64,000 bases of DNA from Cohaesibacter marisflavi (GCF_900115225.1 NZ_FOVR01000002.1:558001-622000); one strand, 5' to 3'; positions 36,735-45,918 are shown, counted from the stretch's first letter. Numbers and translations: made by a program. Notes: generated by a model not told the origin, from the letters alone.

Positions 36735-38228
36735 ATGAAAACCGGCAGCAAGAGACAGAGACGCCTTCTTCTGCCGGTTTTTCTTATGGCTGTGTGGGCT
36801 GTGCTGGCTTACGCCAGCAGTTATGTCCTCCCGACTGGGGTGCCTGAAGCACTGGCTGAAGACAGCCATGTGCCGCTTGAACCCATTGATTGTCCCGCCG
36901 AGGCCTCTGAAGGGCAGGACGTGGTCTGCTTCCTCTTCCATGTGCCGTCTGACTGGAATGACATAGCCAATCGCCCCATGGAATTGCCGGTCATGCGCTT
37001 TGCCCCGTTGGGGCCGGAGGCGAGCAAGCCGCCGCTGCTCATATTGGCTGGCGGGCCGGGGCAATCGGCCATCACCCTTCAGAAAAACATCGTCAAGAAT
37101 CTCCAATATCTGCGTGAGGACCGTGAGATCATTCTTATGGATCAGCGCGGCACCGGTCCTCTGGCTGAAGATATGCTGTGCCCTGAGGCGCTGGGCGAGG
37201 GAGAAGCCATCGATGTTGATGCACTGGTTGCCTGCGTCAAAACCGCAGATGCCGACGGAGTGCGGCTTTCCGATTATCGCACGGCCTTTGCTGTCGAGGA
37301 TTATCGAGCCCTGCGCTATGCGCTCAGAATAGGCAAATGGGCCATCATCGCCAGCTCCTATGGCGCGCGGGTAGCACAAGGGCTGGTGCGTCGGGATAAT
37401 GAGGGCATTGACCGTATCCTTTTCAACGGTCCGCTCTTTCTGGCAACCCGCCTGTTTGACTGGAAGCCGGAAGGAAAAATAGACGATCTCATCGACGCAT
37501 GTAACGAAGATGATGACTGCCGGAATGCCTTTCCAGATCTCTATTGGGACTATCAGCGCCTTCCCTTTGCCATGCGCAAGGTGAAGCTGGCTGAAGATGC
37601 GGTTTACCCAGCAGAAGCTCAGCCCTATTTCTATCAGAACAGGCTCAACGCCCTTCTAGCGCGCAACAAGGCCGCGCTCGTTCCTGCTGATATTGCCGCC
37701 ACAGTGACCAGCGTCGACAAGGCTCTGGCGGAGGATGCCATCTGGACGCCACCTGATCCGTTGCCTCAATCCATGAAGCGCATCAGCCTGTTGATGCATT
37801 TCGCGGTTGCTTGCGCCGAAGAGATTGCACCGCTTGCCGACCAGTCGGAGATCGATTTTCAGCAACCTCTGACCATGCGATTTTACCGCAAGGCCTGTGA
37901 CCGCATCGCGGAGGTGACATCTCACACGGTAAAACTTGAAAAAGGATGGGACAAGGCGAGCAAAACGGCGCGCCCAACGCTCATTCTGAATGGTGCGTTC
38001 GACACCATCGTTTATCCGGATGCCGTCGCAGACAGCTTGCCATTCTTCACCGACGCCTCATGGGTGACTTTGCCGTTTGGTGGCCATGATGTGCTTAGCG
38101 TCAATCCGTGCGCCCGAACGCTGGCGGGTGCGTTCCTTGCTGGCACCGAGCCTGAAAAGCTGGATACCGCCTGCGCTCAGAATGCGGATCTCTCATTTCT
38201 GCTGACCCCGCAACTGGCCAGAAAATAG
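36735..38228 (+). CDS. Secreted alpha/beta hydrolase, tripeptidyl aminopeptidase-like
   Basis: A 497-residue exported protein with an N-terminal hydrophobic helix (RLLLPVFLMAVWAVLAYASS) and an alpha/beta hydrolase domain of the TAP/proline iminopeptidase type. ILAGGPGQSA is the oxyanion segment, MDQRGTG the conserved DQRG box, IIASSYGARVA the nucleophile elbow, NGAFDTIV the Asp and FGGHDV the His. The elbow has Ala where GxSxG has the first Gly. Several Cys pairs suggest disulfides and a periplasmic site. GGAG lies ten bases before ATG 36735. Confidence 0.87.
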   Translation: MKTGSKRQRRLLLPVFLMAVWAVLAYASSYVLPTGVPEALAEDSHVPLEPIDCPAEASEGQDVVCFLFHVPSDWNDIANRPMELPVMRFAPLGPEASKPPLLILAGGPGQSAITLQKNIVKNLQYLREDREIILMDQRGTGPLAEDMLCPEALGEGEAIDVDALVACVKTADADGVRLSDYRTAFAVEDYRALRYALRIGKWAIIASSYGARVAQGLVRRDNEGIDRILFNGPLFLATRLFDWKPEGKIDDLIDACNEDDDCRNAFPDLYWDYQRLPFAMRKVKLAEDAVYPAEAQPYFYQNRLNALLARNKAALVPADIAATVTSVDKALAEDAIWTPPDPLPQSMKRISLLMHFAVACAEEIAPLADQSEIDFQQPLTMRFYRKACDRIAEVTSHTVKLEKGWDKASKTARPTLILNGAFDTIVYPDAVADSLPFFTDASWVTLPFGGHDVLSVNPCARTLAGAFLAGTEPEKLDTACAQNADLSFLLTPQLARK

Positions 38229-38281
38229 CGCCTTGCCTATTGGGCGCATCATGACTGCTGGCTAGCTCCCACAACGCAGAA

Positions 38282-39424
38282 TTAGCGCATTTCAAAGCCG
38301 GGCGGGAGCGGCAACTCCTTTTCCTCTTCCGGCTCGGAAGGGGGCGTCATGATGGACAGCGCACCGGCATTGGCTCCGGCCAACAGATCCGGCGCGGTAA
38401 TCGGCCCGATATCCTGTGACTGGGCATTAAGCGAGGAAGAAAGCGCGTCGGCTTCCTTCTGCCTCGCCATGATGTCGCTGCCGCTTGCGGTGGCCTTGGT
38501 GGCAAACAGGCCGCGCTTGGCCTGTTTGGCTTCAAAATATTCGTCCTGATAATAGCCCTCTTCGGGTATGGCCCAACCAAGGCGCACAATATAGCTGGCC
38601 AGGTCGGTCACATTGACCGGCGGCTCCCCTGCCTTGAACTGCTTGATGCCCGGCCCCAGATAGCAGGTCGCGCTATCCGACCCCTCTTTGGCTTTCTCGT
38701 CATTGGTGGCCCCGTCTGCCCCGATCCAGTCACAGCGTACAGAGCGGGCGCGGATGAAGCGTTTGAGCGCCGTGGCACCCAGCTTGTCGCATTTGGCCGC
38801 CCTGCCAGCCATCCAGCATTCTTTCGCGCTATCGGAAGCCTGAAGATGGGCGAGATTGACATCCACCTCGCGATATTTGCTGACCATCAAGGTGAGCTTG
38901 GTGGGCGCTTGCACGGCAACCCGTCGGAAAATCTCCGGCAGAGGTTCCGGTTCTGGCTCGGGCGGAAGAGGCATGCCTTGCTCGCGCTCGAGGGGAGCGG
39001 CCTGATAATAAGGGGAAAGCGCAAAGCCCGGTGTCACATTGCGCTTGGGTGGAGCCACAAGCTTGCCGGCCTGCGGTCCCTGCAACAACACTTGCATGTT
39101 GGATGAGGCTTCATCGTCAGACTTGGCGTCACGGGGCGGGGCGGTCTGTTGCTGTCCGGTTTGGGGTCTCTTCGCGGTCTCGGACGCGCTTTGTTCGTCT
39201 GCCTTCTTGCGCTCTTGCGTTGAGAGATAGGCATCCTGCGGCGCGGAAGGGGAGCCCTGCCAATACCAGAAAAGATAAAAGACCAGAGCCGTCAACGCAA
39301 AGGCTGAGCCGACCAGCATGACATTGCCCAGAAGCCTGTCCAGCCATGAACGCTCGGGAGCCGGTTGCCGAGCGGCATAGTGATCGTCCGCCGGTGTGCC
39401 AATTGTTCGCCTTTTTCTGCCCAT
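38282..39424 (-). CDS. Membrane-anchored protein with degenerate thermonuclease-like domain
   Basis: A 380-residue protein: basic N-terminus, one membrane helix (VMLVGSAFALTALVFYLFWYW, about residues 35-55), a Pro/Gln-rich periplasmic linker, and a C-terminal region with the pattern of staphylococcal-nuclease-like (SNase) domains (AAKCDKLGATALKRFI, ASYIVRLGWAIPEEGYYQDEYFEAKQAKRGLF). The SNase catalytic acid and Arg motif (DAPE and YGR) is not recognisable, and four Cys replace parts of it, so it is probably not a nuclease. Function is unknown. It is convergent with the upstream hydrolase gene. Confidence 0.75.
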   Translation of the reverse strand: MGRKRRTIGTPADDHYAARQPAPERSWLDRLLGNVMLVGSAFALTALVFYLFWYWQGSPSAPQDAYLSTQERKKADEQSASETAKRPQTGQQQTAPPRDAKSDDEASSNMQVLLQGPQAGKLVAPPKRNVTPGFALSPYYQAAPLEREQGMPLPPEPEPEPLPEIFRRVAVQAPTKLTLMVSKYREVDVNLAHLQASDSAKECWMAGRAAKCDKLGATALKRFIRARSVRCDWIGADGATNDEKAKEGSDSATCYLGPGIKQFKAGEPPVNVTDLASYIVRLGWAIPEEGYYQDEYFEAKQAKRGLFATKATASGSDIMARQKEADALSSSLNAQSQDIGPITAPDLLAGANAGALSIMTPPSEPEEEKELPLPPGFEMR

Positions 39425-39595
39425 GACCTGACTATACTCAACACCCTGGTTTTAACTCGGCTTGTTGCCGCGCCTGCAAAGGAGAGCCTCGAACGCAGAC
39501 ATGGGGAGAATATAACCTCAAAAACAGAGAATTAAAGGCAGCAGTTCTGACAAGGGTCTTTTCCCTTGCCACGCATGCTCAAACCCTGCTGGGAG

Positions 39596-40315
39596 TCATT
39601 GGCTGGCCCAAAGGATTTTGGCCAAGCGTACCTTATTGTCGTCTGTCACTGGCAGCGCAGATTGGGCTTGGTCCAGAGGGGCGAGATAAAATGCCCCGTC
39701 ATGATCGGCAGATATATCACCCACGATGATACTGCTTTCCTGTTCGTCACAACAGAAGAAGACCACGCGATCTCCCTCTGTAATCGGACAACAAAGGCCC
39801 AGCAGAAGGGATGCTCCCTCCTTGTAGAAAGGAGTGAAGCGGTCGTCCTCGACTTTGAACAGGAAGACCCGCTCATCTGGTGATAACGCCACATTTTCTG
39901 GGGCTGTTTGCGGGGGATCTCCTTGCAGGGAGGAGATCCTATCAAGGGAGGGAGTATGGCGCATGTGAGCGCTTTCACCCCAACAAAATTGGGAAGGAAG
40001 GGGAACGGCATGATTAAGAACAGGGATCTCCGCTGCCGCGGTTTGATCAAGGATGTTCTGATAGGACCAGACGACACACCGTCGCTCGCCGAGCAATTCC
40101 ACGAAAAAGGATTCCACTGACACCTGTGTTGCATCCAGAATGCGGGCGATCGACTCTGTGGATGGCCAGCGGGGACGCCCATTGGGCTGGAACCGCTTGG
40201 AGCGGTTGAATATGCTGGCATCCAACCCCGCCATACGAGCCAGGGAGGTGGTTGATACCCCCTCCCTGGCCGCTAGCGCATCTATGGCTTGCCATAGGCG
40301 TTTGTGAGATAGCAT
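39596..40315 (-). CDS. XRE-type transcriptional regulator with S24-like C-terminal domain
   Basis: A 239-residue regulator. The N-terminal helix-turn-helix runs through STTSLARMAGLDASIFNRSKR, followed by RWPSTESIARILDATQVSVESF. The C-terminal half has the S24/LexA-like beta fold (FLFKVEDDRFTPFYKEGASLLL, then ITEGDRVVFF), but the catalytic Ser of the usual DSMxP motif is replaced, so self-cleavage is unlikely. Two CC pairs (GLCCPI and FFCCDE) are unusual. A long divergent region separates it from the DUF952 gene. The target genes are unknown. Confidence 0.84.
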   Translation of the reverse strand: MLSHKRLWQAIDALAAREGVSTTSLARMAGLDASIFNRSKRFQPNGRPRWPSTESIARILDATQVSVESFFVELLGERRCVVWSYQNILDQTAAAEIPVLNHAVPLPSQFCWGESAHMRHTPSLDRISSLQGDPPQTAPENVALSPDERVFLFKVEDDRFTPFYKEGASLLLGLCCPITEGDRVVFFCCDEQESSIIVGDISADHDGAFYLAPLDQAQSALPVTDDNKVRLAKILWASQ

Positions 40316-40614
40316 TGGTGATTCTCAATAAACTCATATGAATGCTTAAACCATAGGGGGAAAAATAATAAATACAATCAATAGTTGTGTTTTGCACAAG
40401 GTAATCGGATCTGTTGTTGACAATCCCGCATCCAGACAGAATGCCGTTAAGCCTTTTTCGCATAGCTGCGAGCGACGGGATTTTGCCACTTTCAACCTGG
40501 GCGACCGGCTGCTATTAGAAATCCGACGAGTTCGCCTTCAGATATCTGCCAGCAATAAGGGGCGCGAGGCGGTGGCGAGCGGAGCGGACGACCTTTCTCG
40601 GAGCATGTTGCCCT

Positions 40615-40974
40615 ATGGCAAAACGGATCTATAAACTGGTTACCAAAGACCAATGGAACGAGGCAAAGGCCAAGGGTGTCTTCGAAGGGGCGCCTGTCGA
40701 CCTGGCCGATGGCTTCATTCATTTTTCGACCAAAGAGCAGGTGGAAGAGACTGCCAGAAAGCATTTCAAGGGCATTGATGATCTTCTGCTGCTTGGTGTC
40801 TCCGTTGAGAAGCTGGAGCGCTGTGCCGGTCCGGTGACATGGGAACCTTCGCGTGGTGGCGCCCTGTTCCCGCATCTATATCACTCCATGCCCCTGGAGG
40901 CCGTAAGCGAAGAGAGCGTTTTGCCCATGACGCCTGACGGACATCATCGCTTCCCACAGTTGCAAGAAGAATAG
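40615..40974 (+). CDS. DUF952 family protein
   Basis: A 119-residue protein with the DUF952 features: MAKRIYKLVTKDQWNEA at the start, DGFIHFSTKEQVEETARKHF, and HLYHSMPLEAV near the end. The fold resembles an ADP-ribosyltransferase-like half barrel in related structures, but no activity is established. It precedes pyrD by 17 bases, a common alphaproteobacterial arrangement, so it is probably co-transcribed. Confidence 0.88.
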   Translation: MAKRIYKLVTKDQWNEAKAKGVFEGAPVDLADGFIHFSTKEQVEETARKHFKGIDDLLLLGVSVEKLERCAGPVTWEPSRGGALFPHLYHSMPLEAVSEESVLPMTPDGHHRFPQLQEE

Positions 40975-40991
40975 AACAAGAGCAAACGACC

Positions 40992-42092
40992 ATGTCTAAC
41001 CCCTTTCTCGATACGCTGGCGCGCAAGGCCCTCTTCACCCTGAACCCCGAGCTGGCTCACAAGATAAGCATTCAGTTGCTCAAGACAGGGCTCGTGCGTG
41101 GCCCCAGATTGCCGGACGACCCTGCGCTGAAAATCAAGCTTTGGGATCTGGAATTTCCCAACCCGTTGGGGATGGCTGCTGGGTTTGACAAAAATGCCGA
41201 GGTACCTGATGCAACCCTCGCTCTCGGTTTTGGTGCAACGGAAATCGGCACCATCACGCCGCTCCCGCAAGGAGGAAATCCCAAGCCGCGTCTCTTTCGT
41301 CTGATCGAGGACGATGCGGTCATCAATCGCATGGGCTTCAATAATGAGGGGCATGCTGCAGCCCATGCGCGATTGGCTGCGCGCAAGGCCAAAAATGGCA
41401 TTATCGGTGTGAATGTGGGCGCCAACAAGGACAGCAAGGATCGTATGCAGGATTATGTGAAGGGCATCGCCGCCTTTGCGGATCTGGCGTCTTTCTTCAC
41501 AATCAATATTTCTTCGCCCAACACGCCGGGGTTGCGCGACTTGCAGGCGCGGGAAGCGCTGGACACTCTGCTGGCCCGCGTTCTGGAAGAACGCAACACC
41601 CAGACCAAATGGGTCGGCCGCTCGGTTCCGGTTCTGCTGAAGATCGCGCCGGATGTGGATGAATTCGGCCTTGATGATATTTGCGCGGTGGCTGTCGCCC
41701 GTGGCGTTGATGGCATGGTGGTTTCCAACACCACCCTCGACCGACCCAATCATCTCGCCTGCCAGAAGCAATTGTCAGAAGCCGGTGGGCTATCCGGTAA
41801 ACCGCTGTTTGACAAGTCGACCATCGCATTGGCCAAAACCCGCAAGCGCGTCGGGCCGACCATGCCTCTGGTGGGCGTTGGCGGCATCACGGACGCCATC
41901 TCCGCTATCGAGAAGATCCGGGCTGGTGCCAATCTTGTGCAATTCTACACCTCCATGGTCTATGGCGGTGTTTCCATGGTCAGCCTTATGGTGATGGAAA
42001 TGTCGGCCATCCTTGCCGAACGTGGTGTTTCACATCTGGATCAAATCCGCGGCGAAAGCTGCGATGACTGGGCCAAGCATCCGTTGGCCTGA
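40992..42092 (+). CDS. pyrD: Dihydroorotate dehydrogenase (quinone), class 2
   Basis: A 366-residue inner-membrane-associated enzyme that oxidises dihydroorotate to orotate in pyrimidine synthesis. The N-terminal helical segment that binds quinone (LARKALFTLNPELAHKISIQ) marks class 2. The FMN-binding and catalytic parts are NPLGMAAGFDKNAE, INRMGFNNEGH, the catalytic Ser in NISSPNTPGLRDLQ, and VGVGGITDA. It sits between DUF952 and arsC, spaced 17 bases from each. Confidence 0.96.
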   Translation: MSNPFLDTLARKALFTLNPELAHKISIQLLKTGLVRGPRLPDDPALKIKLWDLEFPNPLGMAAGFDKNAEVPDATLALGFGATEIGTITPLPQGGNPKPRLFRLIEDDAVINRMGFNNEGHAAAHARLAARKAKNGIIGVNVGANKDSKDRMQDYVKGIAAFADLASFFTINISSPNTPGLRDLQAREALDTLLARVLEERNTQTKWVGRSVPVLLKIAPDVDEFGLDDICAVAVARGVDGMVVSNTTLDRPNHLACQKQLSEAGGLSGKPLFDKSTIALAKTRKRVGPTMPLVGVGGITDAISAIEKIRAGANLVQFYTSMVYGGVSMVSLMVMEMSAILAERGVSHLDQIRGESCDDWAKHPLA

Positions 42093-42109
42093 AGATTAGG
42101 GGAATAATC

Positions 42110-42454
42110 ATGAGCACAACCATCTGGCACAATCCGCGCTGCTCGAAATCGCGTGAGACTCTGTCTCTCATCGAAGAAAAAGGCGAACAGCCAACCATTC
42201 GCAAATACCTCGAAGATGCGCCAAGCATCGAGGAAATTCGGGACATTCTGGAGCTCTTGGGCATTGAACCGCGTGCGCTGATGCGCACCAAGGAGGCGCT
42301 CTACAAGGAGTTGGGCCTTGCCGATGTGGCCGATGATGAAACGCTGATCAAGGCGATGGCGGACAATCCCAAGCTAATCGAACGCCCGGTTGTGATCAAG
42401 AATGGCAAGGCGCGTCTGGGCCGTCCGCCAGAAGCCGTGCTTGAGATTCTCTAA
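42110..42454 (+). CDS. arsC: Arsenate reductase (glutaredoxin-dependent)
   Basis: A 114-residue ArsC. IWHNPRCSKSRETLSLIEE carries the catalytic Cys, and ERPVVIKNGKARLGRPPE has the Arg residues and cis-proline loop of true glutaredoxin-type arsenate reductases. It converts arsenate to arsenite; no arsenite exporter is adjacent. AGGGGAATAATC before ATG 42110 is a good ribosome binding site. It is the third gene of the DUF952-pyrD-arsC unit and is followed by a terminator. Confidence 0.92.
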   Translation: MSTTIWHNPRCSKSRETLSLIEEKGEQPTIRKYLEDAPSIEEIRDILELLGIEPRALMRTKEALYKELGLADVADDETLIKAMADNPKLIERPVVIKNGKARLGRPPEAVLEIL

Positions 42455-42523
42455 GCTAGCCAGGGTGCCCCTCCTTTTGAGGGGCCGTAGCCTGAAGCCG
42501 CAAAGAAATGAGCCAAACCAAAA

Positions 42524-42552
42524 GGGGGCGCATGGAGTGCGGCCCCGTTTTT
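42524..42552 (+). terminator. Rho-independent terminator after arsC
   Basis: GGGGC-GCA pairs with TGC-GGCCCC around a five-base loop with one bulged base, followed by GTTTTTG. It lies between the convergent arsC and MATE genes. A weaker hairpin (GCCCCTC/GAGGGGC, 42467-42485) sits just upstream without a T-tract. Confidence 0.7.
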
Positions 42553-42584
42553 GTATCAGGACGGTGCTTAAGGGCGCCTCATTT

Positions 42585-43922
42585 TCAAGAAAAGGTGCGC
42601 GCCATCCGCCGGGGTAGCATCAGACCAAGGCTGATACCGCGCGCCGCCAGAAAGCACATAAGTCCCAGCCACAGCCCGTGATTGCCCAGATGGGGCATTG
42701 CCACATATTGCACAACGAAGAAAACGCTGGTGGCAAGAATGGACACATTGCGCATGGTCGACGACCATGTCGCGCCCACATAGATGCCATCCAACTGGAA
42801 GGCAAAAGTTGCAATGAAGGGCGTGAGGGCAGCCCAGAATAGATAGACCCTTGCCAACTCGCGCACGGCAGGCGCCGTGGTCAGTGCATCGATGATCATT
42901 GGGCCAAGCAGTAGCATGATCAGGCTGAGGCCGATGCCAAGGCCCAATCCCCAGACGAGGGTCAGCTTGACGGTGCGCTCGAAGGCCGGACGATAACGAG
43001 CACCGATGGCCCGCCCACCCAGCTGTTCGGCGGCCGTGGCGATGCCATCCAGAAAGAATCCGCCGAACATGAAGAATTTCATCAGCAGTTCGTTGGCGGC
43101 CAGAATTGCGTCGGTCTGGCGGGCGCTCAACGCAGTGAATAGGGTGAAAGAAAACAGCATCACCATGGATCGAATGAAGATGTCGCTGTTCACCGCCAGA
43201 AAACGGGCAAAGGCTTCTTTATGGAAAAGCCTTGGCAGTGGCACCCGCCAATCGGCCCGCAGATGGTGGGCCATCATGCCAAGCCCGACAAACGTTGCCA
43301 CAGCCTCTGCGGCAACCGAGCCAAAGGCCGCTCCGGCAACACCCAGATCAAGTCCGAGCACGAACCAGACCGTCAAAATGACATTGATGCTGTTTTGAAG
43401 GATCAGCAAGGCCATCCCCTTGCGTGATTTGCCGAGGCCGAAAAGCCAGCCGAAAATGGCAAAGTTGCCCAAGCTGAAGGGCATCGCAAAAAGCCGGATG
43501 AGCAGATAGGTTTGCGCCGCTTCATTCACCGCGTCAGATCCGCCCATTGCCGCCAGCGCCCAAGGGGTGACCAATGGGCCAATGACAATCGTCATCAGGC
43601 CAAGCAAGAGTGCAATCATCAAAGCGCGATAGGCGACGGCTCGCTGGGAGATCGTGTCTCCTGCTCCGAGCGCCTGCGCGGTGAGCCCTGTGGTTCCCAT
43701 GCGCAGAAAATTGAACGAGGAGGCCACGATGTCAAACAGCGATGAGCCGATGGCGATGCCGCCCATCAGGGAAGCGCTCCCCAATTGTCCGATGACCGCC
43801 ATGTCGACGATCCCCACCAAAGGCACCGTGATAAGCCCAAGGGTCATGGGCACAGCAATCCCCAGAACCAGCTTATGGGTGACGGAAAAAGAGCGCTTGT
43901 TCTCTGAAGGCGCAATGTCCAT
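42585..43922 (-). CDS. MATE family multidrug efflux protein
   Basis: A 445-residue inner membrane protein with about 12 helices in two similar halves. IAVPMTLGLITVPLVGIVDMAVIGQLG and GATTGLTAQA-like FNFLRMGTTGLTAQALGAGD near the N-terminus are MATE/DinF signatures. It likely exports cationic compounds by Na+ or H+ exchange. ATG 43922 is used; a TTG at 43931 would add three residues. It is convergent with arsC. The upstream region contains a terminator-like hairpin and a possible small RNA on the same strand. Confidence 0.92.
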   Translation of the reverse strand: MDIAPSENKRSFSVTHKLVLGIAVPMTLGLITVPLVGIVDMAVIGQLGSASLMGGIAIGSSLFDIVASSFNFLRMGTTGLTAQALGAGDTISQRAVAYRALMIALLLGLMTIVIGPLVTPWALAAMGGSDAVNEAAQTYLLIRLFAMPFSLGNFAIFGWLFGLGKSRKGMALLILQNSINVILTVWFVLGLDLGVAGAAFGSVAAEAVATFVGLGMMAHHLRADWRVPLPRLFHKEAFARFLAVNSDIFIRSMVMLFSFTLFTALSARQTDAILAANELLMKFFMFGGFFLDGIATAAEQLGGRAIGARYRPAFERTVKLTLVWGLGLGIGLSLIMLLLGPMIIDALTTAPAVRELARVYLFWAALTPFIATFAFQLDGIYVGATWSSTMRNVSILATSVFFVVQYVAMPHLGNHGLWLGLMCFLAARGISLGLMLPRRMARTFS

Positions 43923-44457
43923 TGAAAGCAATCCAGTGAGGCCGGAATGACCGGAAGAGATAGGAAGGGACTACGTCAGGCGTAGCTCGGAGCCTTCTTC
44001 CTCTAGCATCGCTCGCCAAGCAAGGAAAGCGCAAAGATACCCCTTGCGTCAGCAGGAAGAGGCCACGCCGGACGCAAACAGAAGAAAAAGAAGGCGACTG
44101 AAGGATTGGATCTGACACGGAAGGCATTGGGCAAGGCCATAAAAACAATCAACCGCCGCACGGGGACCATTCGCGCGACGGTTGATTTGCAGTGTCAAAT
44201 CTCAGGTCCTACCAATAAAAGGTACTGGGGACGGACCGGAGACAGGCACTCTGGCTAGAGAGTTGGTTTGACCGGAGAAACCACCTCTCATTCAATCCCG
44301 AAACGCTGCCTGAAAGATCAGTCAGCTTCCTGTGTTTCAGGATCATTGCTGTTGAGTTGAGTATTGCTCAGCCACCTTGTCATGTCATCTTAAACATATG
44401 TAATGTCTTGGAAAGGTTTGCCAAGTGGAACGACAAGAGGGGAGGCAAAGGGGCTTG
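43923..44457. other. Intergenic region with candidate small RNA
   Basis: No protein gene is credible in these 535 bases. On the minus strand a promoter-like pair (TTGGCA and TACATA, 16 bases apart, + coordinates 44397-44424) is followed about 210 bases later by a hairpin with a T-tract. Between them are further small inverted repeats. This is consistent with an independent small RNA of roughly 240 bases. Confidence 0.4.
44141..44187 (-). terminator. Rho-independent terminator reading on the minus strand
   Basis: On the minus strand AATCAACCGTCG pairs with CGGCGGTTGATT (+ arms 44147-44158 and 44176-44187, one G-T pair), followed by GTTTTTATGG. The nearest minus-strand gene ends 270 bases upstream, so it may instead end a small RNA. 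It insulates the MATE gene from upstream transcription. Confidence 0.7.
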
Positions 44458-44736
44458 TCAGTCGTCCCGGCGGCCAACCTTGAGAAGGCGCATGATCAAC
44501 CAGATAGGGAAGACGATCAGCGCGCCAAGCAGGAAATATTCCACCGCCCAATGCACTGCATCAAAGCCCATATAATAAATATGCTGTACAAGACTCGTAA
44601 GATACGTAAGCACCTGCCGAGGATGGAGGTTGAGTGCGCTGAGCACAATGCCGACCACGACGGAAAGGCCGATCAACCGTAAGATCACAGGGCCGGGCGA
44701 GCCGCCGAAAAAGCGCGAAAGTTTCGAATCGGTCAC
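44458..44736 (-). CDS. DUF6460 small membrane protein
   Basis: A 92-residue protein with two membrane helices: VILRLIGLSVVVGIVLSALN (about residues 17-36) and FLLGALIVFPIWLIMRLLKV (about 68-87). The sequence SPGPVILRLIGLSVVVGIVL fits the DUF6460 family of alphaproteobacteria, whose role is unknown. The start is GTG 44736, with GGGAG about eight bases upstream. It is divergent from the diguanylate cyclase gene at 45025. Confidence 0.83.
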   Translation of the reverse strand: MTDSKLSRFFGGSPGPVILRLIGLSVVVGIVLSALNLHPRQVLTYLTSLVQHIYYMGFDAVHWAVEYFLLGALIVFPIWLIMRLLKVGRRDD

Positions 44737-45024
44737 AATGTTTCTCCCTGTATTCTGAAACCGGCATGATTGACAATTCTTCCAAGGGTATTCGTTCCCG
44801 CAAGGACATCATAAACGAGCATGTAGTCAACTTGGAAGGTGGCATCAACCTTTGATTAAGCATATAGCTTGAATTCGGGCGATAAGAGGGCGTATATATG
44901 CGTACAAACTACCGCTATACGGGTGTAATTTCCTCTCTCAAGAGTCATAAGGCTGAGCACAGACATCAGCATGAGATCGTTCCGCATCTTTGGAGCGCGC
45001 TGAAGAGCAGGGGTACTGGGCACA

Positions 45025-45873
45025 ATGATGAGTGAAGAGTATCTGGATAGCTTTTGCCGCTATCTTGGAAGGATCAAAACCACACGCCACATGTTGCTTG
45101 TCGCTGGACTGTTTGCTGCCGTTTGCAGTCTGCTCTCCTTGTTCAGCACGCATTTCATTTTGGTGTTTGTTGGCTCGCCCATTGAGCCTCTGGTCAAATT
45201 CTTGTCTTACATCCTGCCATTCTCTCTGGTTTTTGCGTCCAGTTTTCTGCTCATTCGTGGCTTTTCTGCTGTGCATACCAAAAACGAATATCTCTGGGAG
45301 ATTGCCGAGCGGGATGATTTAACCCGACTGGTCAACCGAGCCGGTTTCCTGCGCAGGGGGCGAAATCTTGCCATGAAAGCTGAACGCGACATGTCTTCCT
45401 TGTCCATGATCATGTTCGATGTCGATCATTTCAAGACAATCAATGACACGCGCGGGCATTCCGCTGGCGATATGGCCCTCAGGCATCTGTCGGACCTTTT
45501 GCGCCAGATCTGCCGCGATGGCGATGTGGTTGCCCGTTGGGGCGGGGAAGAGTTTGCGATCATCTTGCCCAATGCCAACGCCCAGGGTGCGACCATCTGG
45601 GGGGAACGCTTGCGTGAGAAGATCGCCAAGACGCCATTCATCTGGAAAGACAGGGCCATGTGCCTGACCATCAGCGCCGGTGTGACAGAATGGACGCATG
45701 AGGGCGATAGTCTGGAAGCCATGGTCGAGCGCGCAGACAAAGGGCTCTATCTGGCCAAGGCCGCCGGGCGCAATCGGGTCCATCTTCTGCGAAACCATCT
45801 GGAGACCGTGCCTGCTTTCGAACAGGATGTCATGTTTAGTGATGAACAGGGTACTCCGGGACATGTCGCGTAA
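45025..45873 (+). CDS. Small membrane diguanylate cyclase (GGDEF)
   Basis: A 282-residue protein with two membrane helices at about residues 27-75 and hardly any external loop, followed by a GGDEF domain with GGEEF (ARWGGEEFAIILPNA) and an intact feedback site RDGD. It should produce cyclic di-GMP. ATG 45025 and 45028 are adjacent. The helicase gene follows after 45 bases. Confidence 0.9.
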   Translation: MMSEEYLDSFCRYLGRIKTTRHMLLVAGLFAAVCSLLSLFSTHFILVFVGSPIEPLVKFLSYILPFSLVFASSFLLIRGFSAVHTKNEYLWEIAERDDLTRLVNRAGFLRRGRNLAMKAERDMSSLSMIMFDVDHFKTINDTRGHSAGDMALRHLSDLLRQICRDGDVVARWGGEEFAIILPNANAQGATIWGERLREKIAKTPFIWKDRAMCLTISAGVTEWTHEGDSLEAMVERADKGLYLAKAAGRNRVHLLRNHLETVPAFEQDVMFSDEQGTPGHVA

Positions 45874-45918
45874 AGCAAACGGATAGACAACGCCCGGCCT
45901 CTGTCCCATAGTCTTTAT

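Noticed and set aside
42467-42485. GCCCCTC/GAGGGGC hairpin as the arsC terminator
   Set aside because: No T-tract follows; the next hairpin at 42524-42552 has one and is the better terminator.
44938-45276. A 112-codon minus-strand frame overlapping the diguanylate cyclase start
   Set aside because: Lies opposite the membrane region of a clear GGDEF protein and reads as a polar artefact.
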